Source of the DNA: Bacilli bacterium
Lineage (GTDB): Bacteria > Bacillota_I > Bacilli_A > ML615J-28 > CAG-698
Direction of reading: 5' to 3'
Assembly: GCA_028691715.1 (NCBI GenBank)
Contig: JAQUYR010000012.1
Span: forward strand, 1-25,793
DNA length: 25,793 nt
Part shown: positions 15,832 through 24,600 of the stretch, piece after piece
How positions within the stretch are numbered: position 1 is the first letter of the stretch
Layout: each line of letters opens with the position of its first letter
The notes under the pieces: model-generated
Told to the model about the DNA's origin: nothing
The model's input: the letters and a program-made list of their open reading frames with translations, nothing else
Databases searched by the model: none
Position numbers and translations under genes: made by a program

Positions 15832-17180
15832 TATTCAGTACCTCTCAAACTTGGGTTAAATGCATCTCTCAACCCATTGCCAAATAAATTAAACGCTATC
15901 ATTAAAACGGAAATATATACTGCTGGGAAAACAAGAGTATGAGGATAATTTTGCATTACTTGTTGTCCTTGTTCAAGTAACATTCCTACACTAGTAGCGT
16001 TAGAATAATTTATAATCCCTAGATAAGAATAACTTGCTTCTGTAAAAACAAAACTTGGAATGGCCAAAGCAAAACTTGTAACCATATATCCAATTGCATT
16101 TGGAAAGATATGTTTAAACATTATGCGAGAATCTTTAGCACCTAATGTTTTAGCAGCTAAAATATATTCCCGATTTTTAAACCTATAAAATTGCATTCTT
16201 GACATTGAATAAGAGCCTATCCATCCTGTAAGTGTAAATGCTGTTACAATAACCCACATAGCAGATCCATATCTAATTATCAGTAATGTTAAAACTGCCA
16301 TAAATGGTATTCCACCGAGGATTTCCACAAATCTATCAAAAATTAAGTCGAATACTCCACCATAATATCCAGCAATGGCACCTAAAGTTAATCCAATAAT
16401 TGAGTTTATTATTACAACTGATAAAGCCATAATTAACGAAATCCTTGCCCCGCTCCAAAGTAATGTGAACAAATCCTTTCCCTCAATATTAGTTCCAAAC
16501 CAAAAATATGTGTCTTCGGGATCTTGATCTAGAGCATATCTAAAAAAATCAACTCTTACGGTATACGTTTTTCCATCTTCCGATACTGAAAGAACATCTA
16601 TTATAATATTCCTAGCCAATGCATCTTCGAATTCAGATTTAGAAAATATTTTTTTAACACTATCATAAGAATTATTTTCATCAAGAACACTATAGATGTA
16701 GTCGACGTACCTATACATATCAACTTTAACTTTTAATTCATAAACATCTGCATATAAAATATCGTTTTCTGGATCATCATCTACTAATTCTTCTGGAATA
16801 CCATCCAATATTATATCTTTTCCATATTGTGAATTGTATAATGTAAGCAAAAAATTTTTACCTTTGGTAATACTTTTTTCGCCATTAAAAATCCCTAAAT
16901 GCTCTACAAGTGGAATTTTAGGTGGTAAATATCCTAATTTATATTTATCAGCAGAGTTTTCTGGCTCATTATATACTTTCATATATGGTCCTACTAATAC
17001 AAGAAAGAATAAAACACAGATGATTACAAATGCTACAACCGAAGCCCTATTCTTCTTGAAGCGATTCCAAGCATCATGATAATATCCAATTTCTTTAGTC
17101 TCTAATGCCACATCAGTAATAACTACATTTTCATCATTTATCAATATTAATTTACTTTTGTCAATATTAGGTATGTTCAT
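15831..17180 (-). CDS. oppC: Oligopeptide ABC transporter permease OppC with extra external domain
   Basis: This 449-residue protein is longer than the usual OppC (about 300). The N-terminal cytoplasmic part (about 1-46, with YYHDAWNRFKKNRASV) leads into TM1 (about 48-65). Residues about 67-227 form an insertion with no hydrophobic span. It contains an acidic stretch (PEELVDDDPENDILYADVYELKV, interrupted here only by length) and lies outside the membrane by topology. The normal permease core follows from FGTNIEGKDLFTLLWSGAR, with five more helices and the EAA loop around residues 338-365 (EYILAAKTLGAKDSRIMFKH) that contacts OppD/OppF. The gene overlaps oppB by one base (TAATG). The insertion is larger than the short external segment normally present before the core. 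Confidence 0.93.
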   Translation of the reverse strand: MNIPNIDKSKLILINDENVVITDVALETKEIGYYHDAWNRFKKNRASVVAFVIICVLFFLVLVGPYMKVYNEPENSADKYKLGYLPPKIPLVEHLGIFNGEKSITKGKNFLLTLYNSQYGKDIILDGIPEELVDDDPENDILYADVYELKVKVDMYRYVDYIYSVLDENNSYDSVKKIFSKSEFEDALARNIIIDVLSVSEDGKTYTVRVDFFRYALDQDPEDTYFWFGTNIEGKDLFTLLWSGARISLIMALSVVIINSIIGLTLGAIAGYYGGVFDLIFDRFVEILGGIPFMAVLTLLIIRYGSAMWVIVTAFTLTGWIGSYSMSRMQFYRFKNREYILAAKTLGAKDSRIMFKHIFPNAIGYMVTSFALAIPSFVFTEASYSYLGIINYSNATSVGMLLEQGQQVMQNYPHTLVFPAVYISVLMIAFNLFGNGLRDAFNPSLRGTE

Positions 17181-18142
17181 TATAATTTTCCACTTCCTAC
17201 TCTCATTCTTGGATCTAATATTGTATAACTTAAATCAGCAAGAATACTAGATGTTAATCCAATAAATTCATAAAAAACCATATCCAGCAATAATAATGGG
17301 TAATCTTTATTATTGAATGCATACAGATAAATTTTTCCTGCTCCGTCTACTCTAAATATTTGTTCTAGAATAATGGAACCAGAGAGTAATCCTAAAAATC
17401 CTAAGAATATGGCTGGTGCAAAAGGAACAAGAGCATTCTTTAATGCATGCCTAAACGTTGCTTGTCTTTGGCTTAGACCTTTAGAACGGGCAAGTAGCAT
17501 ATAGTCCTGAGTCAATTGTTCTGTTAGTTCAGCACGAATACTTCGTGCCCACCCAGCAATACCACCTAAAATCATTACAATACTCGGTAGTATATATGAC
17601 GCAATTCCTTTCCAAAAGTTTTGGGCAAATTCACTTGCAGTGGCAACAAATGGTGGAGTGTTTACCCAATGTAATTGCCATCCAAAAACTAATTGTGCTA
17701 AAACAGCTACAACAAATGTTGGAACAGAAATAAAAATCATAATTCCAATAGAAATAACATTATCTGTTAATTTATTTTTATGGAGTGCTGCGATAATTCC
17801 TAAAAAAATTCCCAGAGGAACTGTAATTAGATATGGTATTAATTGGAATTTAATAGTTGTTGGAATTTTACTAAAGAGAATTAGACTTACGTCCATTCTT
17901 TGAGTTTGAGAATATCCGAAGCTGCCTGTTTTTATTATGTTACTTATCCAAATATAGAATTGGACAACAATAGGTTTATCTCTTCCTTCCTTATAATATT
18001 GAATCCAATAATTTGCATCATCTCCCATTATTGGAGGTTTATGAAAATCTGGTAAAAGATGGATAATTAGGAAGAATAAAAATACCACTACAAAAAAGGT
18101 AATTATCATTAATCCAAATCTCTTAAAAAAGTACTTTAGCAT
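17180..18142 (-). CDS. oppB: Oligopeptide ABC transporter permease OppB
   Basis: This 320-residue permease has about six transmembrane helices. It starts MLKYFFKRFGLMIITFF, the typical OppB opening. The EAA loop is visible in DYMLLARSKGLSQRQATFRHALKNALVP, near residue 220. The C terminus LSYTILDPRMRVG is characteristic. The ribosome site AAGGAA lies about 13 bases before the ATG, slightly far. A stem-loop of the operon lies in the 220-base gap to oppA. OppB and OppC form the membrane channel. Confidence 0.95.
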   Translation of the reverse strand: MLKYFFKRFGLMIITFFVVVFLFFLIIHLLPDFHKPPIMGDDANYWIQYYKEGRDKPIVVQFYIWISNIIKTGSFGYSQTQRMDVSLILFSKIPTTIKFQLIPYLITVPLGIFLGIIAALHKNKLTDNVISIGIMIFISVPTFVVAVLAQLVFGWQLHWVNTPPFVATASEFAQNFWKGIASYILPSIVMILGGIAGWARSIRAELTEQLTQDYMLLARSKGLSQRQATFRHALKNALVPFAPAIFLGFLGLLSGSIILEQIFRVDGAGKIYLYAFNNKDYPLLLLDMVFYEFIGLTSSILADLSYTILDPRMRVGSGKL

Positions 18143-18283
18143 AATAATTAACTGTTCCTTTCTAAATTATAAAAATACGTAATAAAATAATTAATAAATT
18201 CATTTTAAATTTAAAATTTTTTATAATTTCTGTAATAATTAAATTTAATTATTATCATTATTTTTCAATTTTATATAAAGATA

Positions 18284-18319
18284 AATTGAAGAGGCAGTTT
18301 TATGCTGCCTCTATCAATT
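18284..18319 (-). repeat. Stem-loop between oppA and oppB
   Basis: AATTGA-AGAGGCAG (18284-18297) pairs with CTGCCTCT-A-TCAATT (18305-18319) around a 7-base loop, with one bulged base: 14 base pairs. The minus-strand transcript has no U-run right after it (TATCTTTATATAAA), so it is not a full terminator. Such hairpins after binding-protein genes often protect the upstream mRNA and raise the ratio of binding protein to channel; that role is inferred here. Confidence 0.7.
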
Positions 18320-18362
18320 AAAATTATTTCATAATTCTTATTTCAAAACAGGTAGTTCCCCT

Positions 18363-21278
18363 TTATTGAAAATCCGAATCTGTTGATAAATGCCAATATC
18401 TTGATTGACCCCATTCCATAATATTATGGTATGCTGGCCATTCACAAACAACATTTGATGCATAAACTACTGAACTTGCGCGTCCTGCAGTTGGTACTAA
18501 TGGAACATATTCAAGAATTATTCTATCAAATACTCTTGTGACTGTATTCCTATCTGCAACATCTCCATCATATTGAGGGGCTAATCCTGCCCATATAAAT
18601 GTACACTCAAGACCAAAATTGAACAATATATCTAAATTACCAAAGAAATAGCCATCATTAGCTTGCAACACTTCCCAAAGTGCCCATAATGTTCCGCTGT
18701 CTGTTTCTTCATTAAATCGATCAGTTACAGTTTTCAAATAATTCCAAGTATTTCTTAAATCAATCTTATGGCTTTCGTCAATAATAAATGCACTTGCTGG
18801 AATTCCTAACTCTTCAGTTGTATTAAATCCAAATTGATCCCCATAAGTTTCTCGAAATTTCAAGCCAACAATCGGTAACATAACACTCAAATTTGTAACA
18901 GAACCAGTACCAACACCAGTTAGTGTAATGTCGAATTCATGCGAGTCTTGTTTGTCGCTTGAAACCTCTGTTGAAACTCTATTTACTACAAATTTAAGTT
19001 TATCAGCACCAAATAGTGTTTCATAGTGAGATATAATATAATTATCAATTCTTTCGCTTTCAGCGCCTTCTGAGGATAAATAACTCAATGTAATTGGGCC
19101 AGAGTTCCCAGCAGCAATCCATTCTGAATAAGCAGAATTAAATAAGTCTTTTGCTTTATCTGGATCAAATCCATAAGTATTATAATCAATTCCTAAATCT
19201 GCTAACATTGCAGCATATTCTGGCGTGTTTACATACCATTCTTCATCATTATCATATTGTGTTGCATTTGAACTATATACCAACAAAGTAGGTACGTTTG
19301 GTGCATAAATTGTGCTAGTATATTCAGTTCTATTAAATCCAAAGAAGAATGCTTGTCTAAATTTTACATCCTTAATTGCATCTGCAGTCGAAGAATTCTG
19401 ACCTGTATATTCTGTTACATTAAACATTAAGTATTGTGGATATCCATTATAATAACTCTTTCTGTTTGGATTTTCTAAATAAGTACTAAAATATGTTTGA
19501 TTTAAACCTGTAAGACTTAATTTACCATCCGCAAAAGCCTGCATTCTTGAATCAACACTTGGATAGAATTCAAATGAAATGGCTTTATAATTATAATATT
19601 TTTGCATAACAGAATTATAGTTTTTATTAAAAACCATCTTTTGGTTTGTGTCCCAAGTTTTCAATACATAAGGCCCATAACTAATTGCTGGTGCAACACT
19701 TGTTCCGTATGTTGAATTTGTTCCACTCTCATCTAAACTAGCCTCATAAGCAGTTGGATTAACTAGTGTAAAGTTAGCATTTGCCATAGCAGCAGAATGA
19801 GAAATTGGTACTTCATAAGTCATTTCAAATGTAAAATTATCGATAACTTTAAATCCAACAGCGTCTTGCGAAACCTCTGGCCAAAAATCACCTTTTTGTC
19901 CAGAATAATATGGATTTAATTCAATATCTGCTTTAATATCATAGCCAGTAATTGTTCCTTCGCCAAAATCAATACCCAAAGGATATACCTGATTGTCTCC
20001 TACGGTTAAACCCAAGCTGTTGAATTGATCTTCACTTAAAAAGACTGTATTACCCGGATTACTAAACGGCCAAGAGCCAATATATTGTTCTCCAAGTGAA
20101 TTGTTTTCACCAAGATATCTAGTAATTTTTGCATATCCATAGTCACCAGCTAAATCACCATCAGTTTCACCTAAGCCAATTTCAGTTCCTTGCAAAAAAT
20201 AAGATCTGGCTCCAACAACTTTCATTCCCGTACTTCTGTCAGCAGATGGATAATATGATGAAGCTCTATAATTATTTTGAACAGGATCTATATATTGGAA
20301 ATATGTGTAATAATAATCATTTGCTGTAACTTGTGTTCCGTCTTCCCAATAAACATCTTGTCTCAAATTATAACGATATGTATAAGAAGAAATTTCCCTT
20401 GAAATTGCTTCACTATAATCACCATTTTGATCAGTACCATCTTCTCCATCGAAATCACCACCAACAGCGATTGGAAAATTTGCTGCTCCATAAAGAACAT
20501 TTTTTCTTAATAAAGACCCTATGTTAGAATCATTTATGGATGAAAAATCACCTTTTTTAGTTGCCAATCCATCTGTAATAGCTTGTTCCCAATCTACATC
20601 AGTACCAAACAATGGAGTTGACAAATATGCCATTAATGATCCTTCATGTTCCCAATGATATGTTAATGGATTTAAAATTGGATCGCTTGTTAATTCAGTG
20701 AATGAATTTCTATAAGTTTCTCCATCAGACCAATCAACTGCTTTTGAATCTGTTGGAATCCAATATGCATAAAGTTGAGTTGTTTCGGTTACAGTTAATG
20801 GAAATGATACAGCTTCTGGTTCTAACCAAGTAGATCCTGGTTTTCCATAAAACCAACCCCCAAAAATAAAGTTTGTTCTTGTTGGTGCTGTGGGTTCTTC
20901 TACACTTTCACCAATAACTACGTATTTTGGAGCTACAGTAGCATTGGTTTTTGTGTTAAATCTAACGATAATTTCTTGAGTCCACCCAGCATAAAGTGTA
21001 ATATCTCCTTCAATTTCTTTTGAAAAATCAAATAAAGTGTCCTCTGTAGCTGTGGCTGTAGTATACCAGCCAGTAAAACTCAAGCGCGTGTTTTCATCCA
21101 TACTAACTTTGGTTGGATCTGTTGGTTCTTCAATTGTTGATCCAACTTTAGTAGTAATTGCAGCAACCTCACTACCACCTTGAGAATCAAAAGTTACAAT
21201 AGCATCTTTAGCTTTACATCCAGTCATAAGCAAAATAGACACTAAAAAAATAACAAAAATTAACGACTTCTTTAACAT
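18363..21278 (-). CDS. oppA: Peptide-binding lipoprotein OppA fused to two B-repeats
   Basis: This 971-residue protein begins with a lipoprotein signal (MLKKSLIFVIF, then LMTGC, Cys21). Residues about 26-98 and 101-173 are two InlB-type B-repeats: AIVTFDSQGG ... FTGWYT ... ITLYAGW, and IIVRFNTK ... FGGWFYG ... TQLYAYW. The rest, from about 180, is a family 5 solute-binding protein with YNLRQDVYWEDGTQVTANDY (the cluster signature region), FKVIDNFTFEMTYE, YGPYVLKTWD and VKFRQAFFFGFNR. The binding part (about 790 residues) is also larger than a classical OppA (about 540). It would sit on the outer membrane face and deliver peptides to OppBC. AGGAGA precedes the ATG. Expression depends on a long structured leader. 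Confidence 0.93.
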   Translation of the reverse strand: MLKKSLIFVIFLVSILLMTGCKAKDAIVTFDSQGGSEVAAITTKVGSTIEEPTDPTKVSMDENTRLSFTGWYTTATATEDTLFDFSKEIEGDITLYAGWTQEIIVRFNTKTNATVAPKYVVIGESVEEPTAPTRTNFIFGGWFYGKPGSTWLEPEAVSFPLTVTETTQLYAYWIPTDSKAVDWSDGETYRNSFTELTSDPILNPLTYHWEHEGSLMAYLSTPLFGTDVDWEQAITDGLATKKGDFSSINDSNIGSLLRKNVLYGAANFPIAVGGDFDGEDGTDQNGDYSEAISREISSYTYRYNLRQDVYWEDGTQVTANDYYYTYFQYIDPVQNNYRASSYYPSADRSTGMKVVGARSYFLQGTEIGLGETDGDLAGDYGYAKITRYLGENNSLGEQYIGSWPFSNPGNTVFLSEDQFNSLGLTVGDNQVYPLGIDFGEGTITGYDIKADIELNPYYSGQKGDFWPEVSQDAVGFKVIDNFTFEMTYEVPISHSAAMANANFTLVNPTAYEASLDESGTNSTYGTSVAPAISYGPYVLKTWDTNQKMVFNKNYNSVMQKYYNYKAISFEFYPSVDSRMQAFADGKLSLTGLNQTYFSTYLENPNRKSYYNGYPQYLMFNVTEYTGQNSSTADAIKDVKFRQAFFFGFNRTEYTSTIYAPNVPTLLVYSSNATQYDNDEEWYVNTPEYAAMLADLGIDYNTYGFDPDKAKDLFNSAYSEWIAAGNSGPITLSYLSSEGAESERIDNYIISHYETLFGADKLKFVVNRVSTEVSSDKQDSHEFDITLTGVGTGSVTNLSVMLPIVGLKFRETYGDQFGFNTTEELGIPASAFIIDESHKIDLRNTWNYLKTVTDRFNEETDSGTLWALWEVLQANDGYFFGNLDILFNFGLECTFIWAGLAPQYDGDVADRNTVTRVFDRIILEYVPLVPTAGRASSVVYASNVVCEWPAYHNIMEWGQSRYWHLSTDSDFQ

Positions 21279-21362
21279 TCTTTTCTTCTCCTATTCTTTA
21301 AATTAAAATGGTTTTCATAACTATGGCTATAAAGAAAGCAAACTTTTTGTACTAATTTAATT

Positions 21363-21410
21363 AAAAAACACTATAACTTTATTTAAAATAATTATATTTT
21401 AAAATAGTGT
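21363..21410 (-). terminator. Terminator-like hairpin within the oppA leader
   Basis: In the transcript, ACACTAT pairs with ATAGTGT, and inside it TTTAAAAT-type arms (8 bp) pair around a 6-base loop. A 7-base bulge lies on the 3' side. Five or six U follow. The stem is AU-rich and therefore weak, so it might terminate only part of the time. Confidence 0.45.
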
Positions 21411-21460
21411 ATGGACTACTATCTTGAAAATATCAACGTGTTTAATGATATGTTTCAAAT

Positions 21461-21508
21461 TTAAAATAAATGCCAATAAAAACTAAAGTAAGCTTTCTTT
21501 ATAGTCAT
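21461..21508 (-). CDS. Aromatic-rich 15-residue leader peptide upstream of oppA
   Basis: The codons give MTIKKAYFSFYWHLF followed by TAA. Six of 15 residues are aromatic, with Tyr, Phe, Trp and His clustered in the last nine. GAGG lies 6 bases before the ATG, and the ATG is about 47 nt after the predicted start of transcription. Its first codons form one arm of a long-range helix. AT-rich DNA favours Phe and Tyr codons by chance, so the composition alone is weak evidence. Translation is unproven. Confidence 0.45.
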   Translation of the reverse strand: MTIKKAYFSFYWHLF

Positions 21509-21561
21509 AATTATCCTCGTCCACAAAATTGCTTATCAAACATTACAATTTGATTGACCTT

Positions 21562-21590
21562 ATTATACATGTTTTATATTCAAAAGTCAA
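21562..21590 (-). promoter_or_regulatory. Promoter of the opp operon
   Basis: The minus strand reads TTGACT (21590-21585), a 17-base spacer, then TATAAT (21567-21562). This is a near-consensus sigma-A promoter, the strongest in the operon region. The start is predicted near 21555. A cre-like site lies 12 bases before the -35. Confidence 0.85.
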
Positions 21591-21601
21591 TATTTTTTTA
21601 A

Positions 21602-21615
21602 TGTAAGCGATTGTA
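21602..21615. promoter_or_regulatory. Weak cre-like site upstream of the opp promoter
   Basis: TGTAAGCGATTGTA matches the CcpA cre pattern TGWAARCGYTWNCW at about 12 of 14 positions. It lies 12 bases upstream of the -35 element. A single site of this quality could occur by chance. Confidence 0.3.
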
Positions 21616-21691
21616 TGGACAAAAACTATTTACCTGATAAATTAGCAGATAAATCAAATATATCCAAATCACTTTATGCTCAAACAGGTTT

Positions 21692-24600
21692 TTAACCGTT
21701 TTTTGTTCCGTTTATTCCCCAAACAGCCGCATAATCTTCATAAACTTGGGCGATTATTGGCCAAGATGCATCTCCAGTTTCAAGATAAATTGTGTGGAAT
21801 AGTTCATCACTATAATATACTCCCATTTCATCTTTGAAATTAGCTTTAATATCCATCAATTGAGCACAACTGAAGTAATACATTAAATAGTTTGTTGGTA
21901 CTTCAACATAGAAATAATATATTTCTTCAAAATCATCTAGGCTAACAGTATCACCGCTAGACCATTTGTATCTACCACTAGTTACATCATCCATGGTTAA
22001 GCCATAACCATCTATAATTTCTTCAATACCCCATCCCTCATAGTTAACGCCGATATCTATTCTACAGGCGCTCAATGAGCTAAGAGGATCAAGTAAGAAC
22101 ATTTGTTGCATTCCATAATTTTCAACAACATATTTTGGACAATAGTTTTCAACATAAACAGCCCAAGCTTCAGAATATCCTGTATAACTGATCACTTTAC
22201 GAATATTATGAGATTCAGTATTCTTAAAGTAAATATTCTGGAACATATGACCAGGCCAGCCCTCATGAGTGATTGTTGTAAACATATAATCGCCAACTTC
22301 ACTGAAATCAGGTGGATTTATGTATATAACTTCGGATGTATTAGCATCGATAGGTGATGTTAAATAGAAGGCTGGTGAAGAATTTTCTTGCATTGCTTCA
22401 GCTACTTCTTTAATAACAATATCCTTACCGAATACTAAATCAACAGGAAGGCTAGGGAAGTCATCAACAACAGCTTCCTGAAGGAATGGAATTACTCCAT
22501 ATAATGATGCATAATAATCAATCTTATTATCTTCATCATAAACAATCAAACCAGCATCTTCCATTAAATTACCACTATATTCTGGATAATATGTTGAATA
22601 CTCATCATATTCAGCAATTTTTGCCTCAATATAGGTAATCAATTCTGGTATTGTCATATCTGATCCGCATTTACGTTGGAACATGATCTCATAATATTGT
22701 TTTCCTGCTTCGGTATTACATAAAGCTCCAGTCAATGAATCATCATTAGATGCCTTCAGTTGTAACAAATTAGTCTTTAACCAACGATATGCTTCAACAA
22801 AGTTTTCATTAACATATTTAGCATTCAAAACTTTATATTCTTCTGCTTCTGCTTCAGTCAAGAAATCATATGTTCCTATTCTTTCATTGAAAACAGTAAT
22901 TAAGTAATTTTCCTCAGTGGTATTAATAAAAGCATCACATTGGTCAATTACTAAATCGATAACAAAGTCAGTCATCGGATTTCCTTTACCCTCAGTAATT
23001 TTTGCCATTTCAAATGAGAATAAGGCTTCAAAATCACTTTGAACTGTAATTAAATATTGGAAATAATTTTCGATATCCTTTTTGTTATCAAATCTATATT
23101 CAGCAATTATTGAAGGAAGTTGTGCTTGATATCCTAAATAACTTCCAAGTTGAGTACCATAATAGAAATAAATATTTTCTCCATCCTCAGTAAAGTCAAA
23201 ATAATTCAGTGACCTGTCAATGTAATCTAAAACCACATCATAAACCAATTTTTGAGAAGTAGATAAACTGTTTCTATCAAAAGCAGTCAATAGGTTTCTC
23301 TTAGCAACCACTTCATTATAATAATCAATTTCGGCCTCTGGGCTCATATCATACTCAGTTGTAGCTACAACTGGAGCATTTGCTAAATTAGTTCCATACT
23401 TGATGTCAAACGCTTCAACATCATAGATTAAATAGTTGATATCAAAAGGAGAATCTCCAAGATAATACAAGAACATCTCATCTAAAAATTGATTGAATGC
23501 CTCATTATCAACTTCTCCAGTTGGTCTTTGATAGGTGTGCTCTACTTTAACATAAGAAACATCAGAATCTTTTGTTATATAAAGAGCTTCTCCATCCTCA
23601 AAGTATACTGGTAAAATATTTTCAAACTTCATTTCATGGCCGATTGCCAATTCGCTTAAAGTGATAAAAACTTTTTGACTAAATGCATCATCTTCATCTT
23701 TTGGAACAATTACTTTAACAATATTAGTTCCATCAGTAACCTCAAAGACTACATTCTTATCATCGTCAAATATTGTTGGTTTACTAGAAACTGTGACATT
23801 TGATAGATCTATATACTTATAGATTGATGCTGTTATTTGACTATTATCAAGAGCTGTAAAATCGGTATTTTGTAGACTACTTTCATTTCCGGTAGCAATT
23901 ATACCGCTTAGACTCTTTATACCAGCAGCACCATTAACTGTTGTTTTAACTCCACTGATGATTATTTCTTTTCCGGTTGATAGGAAGGAATCTGCAGCCG
24001 AAATCGTAGATGCTGTTGAAGCAACAGCTGTTGTTGCGATACTGCTATCATAGATATATAGTGTTGTTCCCAAATAATATGTACAATAGGCTTTCACAAC
24101 AACCATTTCGCCATCTGGGACAAGGCTTAATGATGAAATATCAATATACTTATCAGAAGGTACATCAATATTTACATTACAACTCAAACCACCATATGAT
24201 ACCTTTATTTCATGTTCACCTTTAATATAAAGATTTATATAGTCACTACCGCTAATCATTCTTAGAGTGATTGGAGCAGACTTAACTTCACCAGTTGAAT
24301 ATACCATATTGACAAGAATGTTTTTGTAATAAAAAATATCTTCAGCATAAGCTGCTAAAACACTATCTTGATCTACTTCCAAAGAAACTAAAACCGATGT
24401 TGGGACATTGATATAAAAAGTGGCTGTTGCTCCTTGGTAGTTAACAGCAACAATTTGTTCACCAGTAGTTCTTAGCTTAGCAAGATTTTCCTCAGTCAGC
24501 ATTTCTTCTGTCAGTGGTATTTCTTCTTCATCATTATTAGAATAGATTACTTTAATGATGATATCTTCCAAATTGAAAATATCTTTTTTCTGAGCTTCAG

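Larger units (their letters stand above)
21317..21514. repeat. 198-bp element bounded by near-perfect inverted repeats
   Basis: The 23-base ends 21317-21339 (starting ATAACTATGG) and 21492-21514 (ending GTCATAATTAT) are inverted copies with two differences. After a 2-base mismatch, ACTTT/AAAGT extends the pairing by 5 more. In RNA this helix has one A-C mismatch and one G-U pair. The internal part is AT-rich and holds two smaller inverted repeats. It could be RNA regulatory structure or a small MITE-like insertion; no target-site duplication is obvious. Confidence 0.7.
21279..21555 (-). promoter_or_regulatory. Long structured leader of the opp operon
   Basis: About 277 nt lie between the predicted transcription start and oppA. 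Order in the transcript: ribosome site GAGG and a 15-codon ORF (21508-21461); a 13-bp hairpin with one bulged C (21459-21423) starting 1 base after the ORF stop; a terminator-like hairpin (21410-21368) with U-run; then a segment (21339-21317) complementary to the beginning of the ORF. The outer long-range helix encloses everything between. No known riboswitch class was recognised. The folds were worked out by eye. Confidence 0.55.

Noticed and set aside
20129..20527. His/Gln-rich plus-strand open frames opposite oppA
   Set aside because: They are antisense shadows caused by the codon use of oppA, with no ribosome sites.
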